A DNA stretch of 8,025 nt from Legionellales bacterium (GTDB lineage Bacteria; Pseudomonadota; Gammaproteobacteria; PIVX01), in NCBI GenBank assembly GCA_013215905.1, contig JABSQI010000069.1, positions 1 to 8,025 of the forward strand, written 5' to 3'. Positions 5,894-8,025 of this stretch are shown here, in pieces; position 1 is the first letter of the stretch; the number at the start of each line of letters is the position of its first letter. The notes beneath the pieces were generated by a model that had not been told where the DNA came from, did no database searches, and worked only from the letters and a program-made list of their open reading frames with translations. The translations under genes and the position numbers were made by a program.

Positions 5894-6226
5894 TTATTCG
5901 AACTCATCGCCATAACTATCATCATTGACAATGTTAACATGTAATCTTGATTCGTTCACCCTATTTCTAAGTTCTTTCCCTGGTTTAAAATGAGGAGCGT
6001 ATTTCTCCTTGGATACTGTTTTTTGCATAGTTTTTGGATTATGGGCTTGTCTTGGTGGTCGATGATGTAATGAGAAACTACCAAAACCACGGATCTCAAT
6101 TCTGTTCCCTTTAGCCAGGCTATCAGACATATACCCTAATAATAAATTAACTCCGAGAAAAATATCTTTTTCTGGGATTTCTTTATTATTTTTTGCTAAA
6201 AGCTCAATTAGTTCTGATTTAATCAT
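5894..6226 (-). CDS. IHF-beta/HU-family DNA-bending protein with acidic tail
   Basis: A 110-residue protein of the HU/IHF superfamily, closest in feel to the IHF beta subunit: IEIRGFGSFSLHHRPPR (43-59), NPKT with the intercalating Pro64, and YAPHFKPGKELRNRVN (76-91). These proteins bend DNA and serve recombination, replication and transcription. The fold normally ends near residue 94; here about 16 extra residues follow, ending acidic (NDDSYGDEFE), an unusual feature. Its ATG overlaps the stop of the BRCT gene (ATGA at 6226-6223) and has no ribosome binding site of its own, so translation is coupled. Whether it pairs with an alpha subunit or acts alone is unknown. An accessory copy within a DNA-processing operon is more likely than the housekeeping gene, because of its neighbours. 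Confidence 0.9.
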   Translation of the reverse strand: MIKSELIELLAKNNKEIPEKDIFLGVNLLLGYMSDSLAKGNRIEIRGFGSFSLHHRPPRQAHNPKTMQKTVSKEKYAPHFKPGKELRNRVNESRLHVNIVNDDSYGDEFE

Positions 6227-6588
6227 AATTTAAAAAATCTAACATTTTCTATTAAGTCTCTCTCCTTAACTATTGGTATTCCTAGTTTAACTGCATTTTT
6301 AATTTTAAGGCTAACCATTTTAGCACGATTGCCAACAATTAAAAGGTCAATATTATTATTCCAATTTTCTGTAACGGATATATTCAAACTATCTAATATT
6401 TTTTGCATAGCTTTGACACGCTTAATATTTCCTCTGGCACAATCAAAATATCCTGTTAGACAAACAGAATTTATATTTTTTAAATTAGGAACAATTGAAT
6501 AACAAACATGATTTAACTCAAGAGGAATAATTAAATCACCGAACAAATCACGAGTATACGGGCAATTAGTCACTTTCTTTTTTTGCAT
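6223..6588 (-). CDS. Standalone BRCT-domain protein
   Basis: A 121-residue protein with a single BRCT domain at about 38-117: SVCLTGYFDCARGN (Thr45, Gly46 of the T/S-G loop), a helix with KAMQKILDSL, the IDLLIVGN strand (80-87), KIKNAVKLGIPIV (95-107) and the closing helix. In bacteria BRCT domains are usually a part of NAD-dependent DNA ligase or of exonuclease proteins and bind DNA ends or partner proteins; here no catalytic domain is attached. The first 37 residues are not recognised. The ATG at 6588 overlaps the 75-residue gene by 23 nt and has a weak binding site; a GTG at 6573 is an alternative start that would still overlap the upstream gene. Part of the ssb-ihfB operon. Domain call good, role unknown. 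Confidence 0.75.
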   Translation of the reverse strand: MQKKKVTNCPYTRDLFGDLIIPLELNHVCYSIVPNLKNINSVCLTGYFDCARGNIKRVKAMQKILDSLNISVTENWNNNIDLLIVGNRAKMVSLKIKNAVKLGIPIVKERDLIENVRFFKL

Positions 6589-6793
6589 CAGCTAATTCTA
6601 GAATGCGTTTTAGTTCAACATTAGTAATTTTAGATATGAATTGAGGATGAGTCCCTGAATCTAGCATTCTTATGATACAGTCCTTGAATCCTCTTTCCCA
6701 GCCAAATTCATAAAATTCTTGTCTAGCATTATGGACACGCTGCTCTACTTCTTCTAATAATTCTTTTTTGGTAAGAGACTGTAGCTTTCTCAT
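6566..6793 (-). CDS. 75-residue protein resembling the Rpn C-terminal tail
   Basis: ATG at 6793 to TAA at 6568-6566. Mostly helical and charged, with no signal or membrane segment. Residues 31-67 (GWERGFKD, IIRMLDSGTHPQFISKITNV, then LKRILEL) align with the last 45 residues of the upstream nuclease (ERGIEQGIEK, IILNMLKKNLDLQTISEVTE, IDQIEEL): the same spacing of II..ML, IS..T and the closing I..L. It therefore looks like a free copy of the Rpn tail, a region which in the family is variable and may handle DNA recognition or self-association. It starts 14 nt after the nuclease stop; its AAAGGA motif abuts the ATG with no spacer, so re-initiation by coupled ribosomes is likely. It overlaps the BRCT gene by 23 nt. 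Confidence 0.65.
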   Translation of the reverse strand: MRKLQSLTKKELLEEVEQRVHNARQEFYEFGWERGFKDCIIRMLDSGTHPQFISKITNVELKRILELADAKKESD

Positions 6794-6807
6794 TCCTTTA
6801 AGTGGAT

Positions 6808-7791
6808 TTAGAACTTATCTTGGTTCTGTGCTTTTAGTTCTTCTATTTGATCAATAGTTGTTTCTGTTACTTCACTGATAGTCTGAAGGTCTAAATTTTT
6901 CTTTAACATATTCAAAATTATGTCATGGTTTCTTTTTTCGATCCCTTGTTCAATTCCACGTTCTTCGCTTATCTTTTGAACTTTTTGTAATGCTGTCATA
7001 ACTTCACCTCTGTTTTTTTCTGATACCTCATCAGCAATGATTTTTAGATATTCTTCAGGGTTATCACCTTTAGTATCAGCTATACTTATAGTATAACAAA
7101 TTGCCTCTCTTAGAAACTCCCAACCTTCATGTTTTTGCTCAATCTCATGAGCAAATTTGGCTAAAATTTTAGCTAAGTCCTCTAATTTATTACGAAATCT
7201 GTCGTGATTGGCTTTCATTGCCATTTCCATAAGACCACACCAAATATGACCACGCAAATCTTCGTCATCAATCCTGTTAAGGTCTATTAGGTGGAATGGA
7301 CTAGTTAATATTCTTTGAGCTAGCTCTCTATGTCCTCGTGAGTACATATCGATGAATCTAGTAGTTAGATTATAAGGCTTATTTCCATTATAAAAAATTG
7401 TGGGAATTATAATAGGATATTTAATATCTGTATTGTCATCTGAGTTTTTATGTTTATCAAAATGATACTGTATGATTTCTAAAATATATTTTAAAACCCT
7501 ATATGGCATTTTAGGATCAGGGCTGCTCTGATGCTCGCTTAGGAGATAAAAGTATCCTTCTTCACCATTAATCTGAACTGAATACAACATATCTAAGCGT
7601 TTTTCTTTCTTTTTCCCAGATATTTTTTCACGGTCAGTTATAAAACTAGTTTTCTCAAAAGCTATACTATCAAGGTTAACCTGTGATTTAATATCATCAG
7701 GTAAGTGGAAATCAAAGAAATCTTTTGCAACTCTAAGGTCTTGCATAGATTTTCGAAAAAAATTGTCATGAGGAAAATTCTCAGCACTCAT
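6808..7791 (-). CDS. Rpn-family recombination-promoting nuclease (PD-(D/E)XK, transposase_31-like)
   Basis: Complete 327-residue protein from ATG at 7791. Hallmarks of the Rpn/YhgA family: PHDNFFRKSM (7-16), LDMLYSV with the metal-binding Asp67, and YLLSEHQSS with Glu86 and Gln88, followed by MPYRVLKYILEI and the IIIPTIFYNG strand (127-136). The C-terminal 60 residues are the typical helical tail (EERGIEQGIEKRNHDI... ISEVTETTIDQIEEL). E. coli RpnA is a DNA endonuclease that promotes RecA-independent recombination; the active-site residues are kept, so this protein is probably active. It follows ssb by 29 nt and precedes the tail-like 75-residue gene by 14 nt, so it is the centre of a DNA-handling operon. 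Such genes are abundant and often mobile in host-associated bacteria. Confidence 0.92.
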   Translation of the reverse strand: MSAENFPHDNFFRKSMQDLRVAKDFFDFHLPDDIKSQVNLDSIAFEKTSFITDREKISGKKKEKRLDMLYSVQINGEEGYFYLLSEHQSSPDPKMPYRVLKYILEIIQYHFDKHKNSDDNTDIKYPIIIPTIFYNGNKPYNLTTRFIDMYSRGHRELAQRILTSPFHLIDLNRIDDEDLRGHIWCGLMEMAMKANHDRFRNKLEDLAKILAKFAHEIEQKHEGWEFLREAICYTISIADTKGDNPEEYLKIIADEVSEKNRGEVMTALQKVQKISEERGIEQGIEKRNHDIILNMLKKNLDLQTISEVTETTIDQIEELKAQNQDKF

Positions 7792-7820
7792 ATTATTATC
7801 TCTATGTTTTGATTATCCAC

Positions 7821-8025
7821 TCAAAAGGGGATATCGTCGTCAAATTCTGGTTTTTCTACTTCAGCTTGTACTGGTTGAGATTCTTGGACAGACTCTTTAC
7901 CCATAAACTCATCATAATCATTAGTAACTTGATTTTGAGCATTGCTACCTTTGCTATCTAAGATCTGCATTTCATTAGAAACTTTTTCCTTAGTATATCT
8001 ATCTTGATTATCTTTGTCTTGCCAT
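7821..8025 (-). CDS. ssb: Single-stranded DNA-binding protein, C-terminal part (5' end beyond window)
   Basis: The last 67 codons of an SSB, read from 8024 to TGA at 7823-7821. WQDKDNQDRYTKEKVSNEMQ matches the end of the OB-fold (compare WQDxxGQDRYTTE in known SSBs), followed by a disordered Gln/Ser/Glu-rich linker and the acidic tip FDDDIPF, the site through which SSB recruits repair and replication proteins. It coats single-stranded DNA. First visible gene of the operon with the Rpn nuclease 29 nt downstream. Whether it is the housekeeping ssb or an accessory copy cannot be told without the missing N-terminus. Confidence 0.9.
   Translation of the reverse strand, partial: WQDKDNQDRYTKEKVSNEMQILDSKGSNAQNQVTNDYDEFMGKESVQESQPVQAEVEKPEFDDDIPF

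Noticed and set aside
6573..6589. Run of seven A followed by G at the overlap of the 75-residue and BRCT genes, resembling a slippery frameshift site
   Set aside because: A -1 slip there meets a stop at once; reaching the BRCT frame needs +1, which this motif does not promote. The BRCT gene also has its own ATG.
1..8025. CRISPR array, tRNA or rRNA gene
   Set aside because: No regularly spaced repeats, cloverleaf or conserved rRNA segments were seen on either strand.

Overview
This window is AT-rich (roughly 30% G+C by eye) and reads as bacterial DNA from a host-associated or intracellular Gram-negative lineage, most plausibly Legionellales-like gammaproteobacteria or Rickettsiales. The pointers are an ankyrin-repeat protein with a cysteine-peptidase-like tail (an effector-type architecture), outer-membrane lipoproteins, an Rpn-type PD-(D/E)XK nuclease gene and a DDE insertion sequence. 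I cannot fix the genus from sequence alone. Every gene except the transposase lies on the minus strand.

Layout, left to right. (1) 1-1376: a two-gene minus-strand unit, a 109-residue unknown protein followed 9 nt later by an ankyrin-repeat protein whose C-terminus lies outside the window. (2) 1675-2526: a complete metallo-beta-lactamase-fold hydrolase with all metal ligands, of the YtnP/AHL-lactonase-like group. (3) 2666-3316: an OmpA-domain lipoprotein with a glycine-zipper segment, followed by a strong hairpin at 2608-2645. (4) 3755-5769: a 2,015-bp insertion element bounded by 22-bp terminal inverted repeats (21 of 22 matching). It carries an intact IS5/DDE_Tnp_1-type transposase on the plus strand and, unusually, a divergently transcribed SmpA/BamE-like lipoprotein gene inside the repeats. 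The shared upstream region holds overlapping divergent promoters and several dyads. (5) The element splits a small gene: its first 35 codons lie at 5770-5875 and its last 92 codons at 3474-3754. Removing the element exactly at the repeats rejoins them in frame. (6) 5770-8025: a tightly packed minus-strand operon in the order ssb (partial), Rpn-family nuclease, a 75-residue protein resembling the Rpn C-terminal tail, a standalone BRCT-domain protein, an IHF-beta/HU-like protein, and the IS-split gene.

How they may work together. The ssb-to-ihfB operon gathers single-strand binding, DNA cleavage, BRCT-type end or protein recognition and DNA bending in one coupled transcript. This suggests a DNA-processing or recombination module, and it is the most interesting system here. 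The insertion element has polar effects only on the last gene of that operon, because the element enters at the operon's 3' end. The lipoprotein inside the element looks like a passenger gene. The ankyrin protein and its small partner look like an effector locus.
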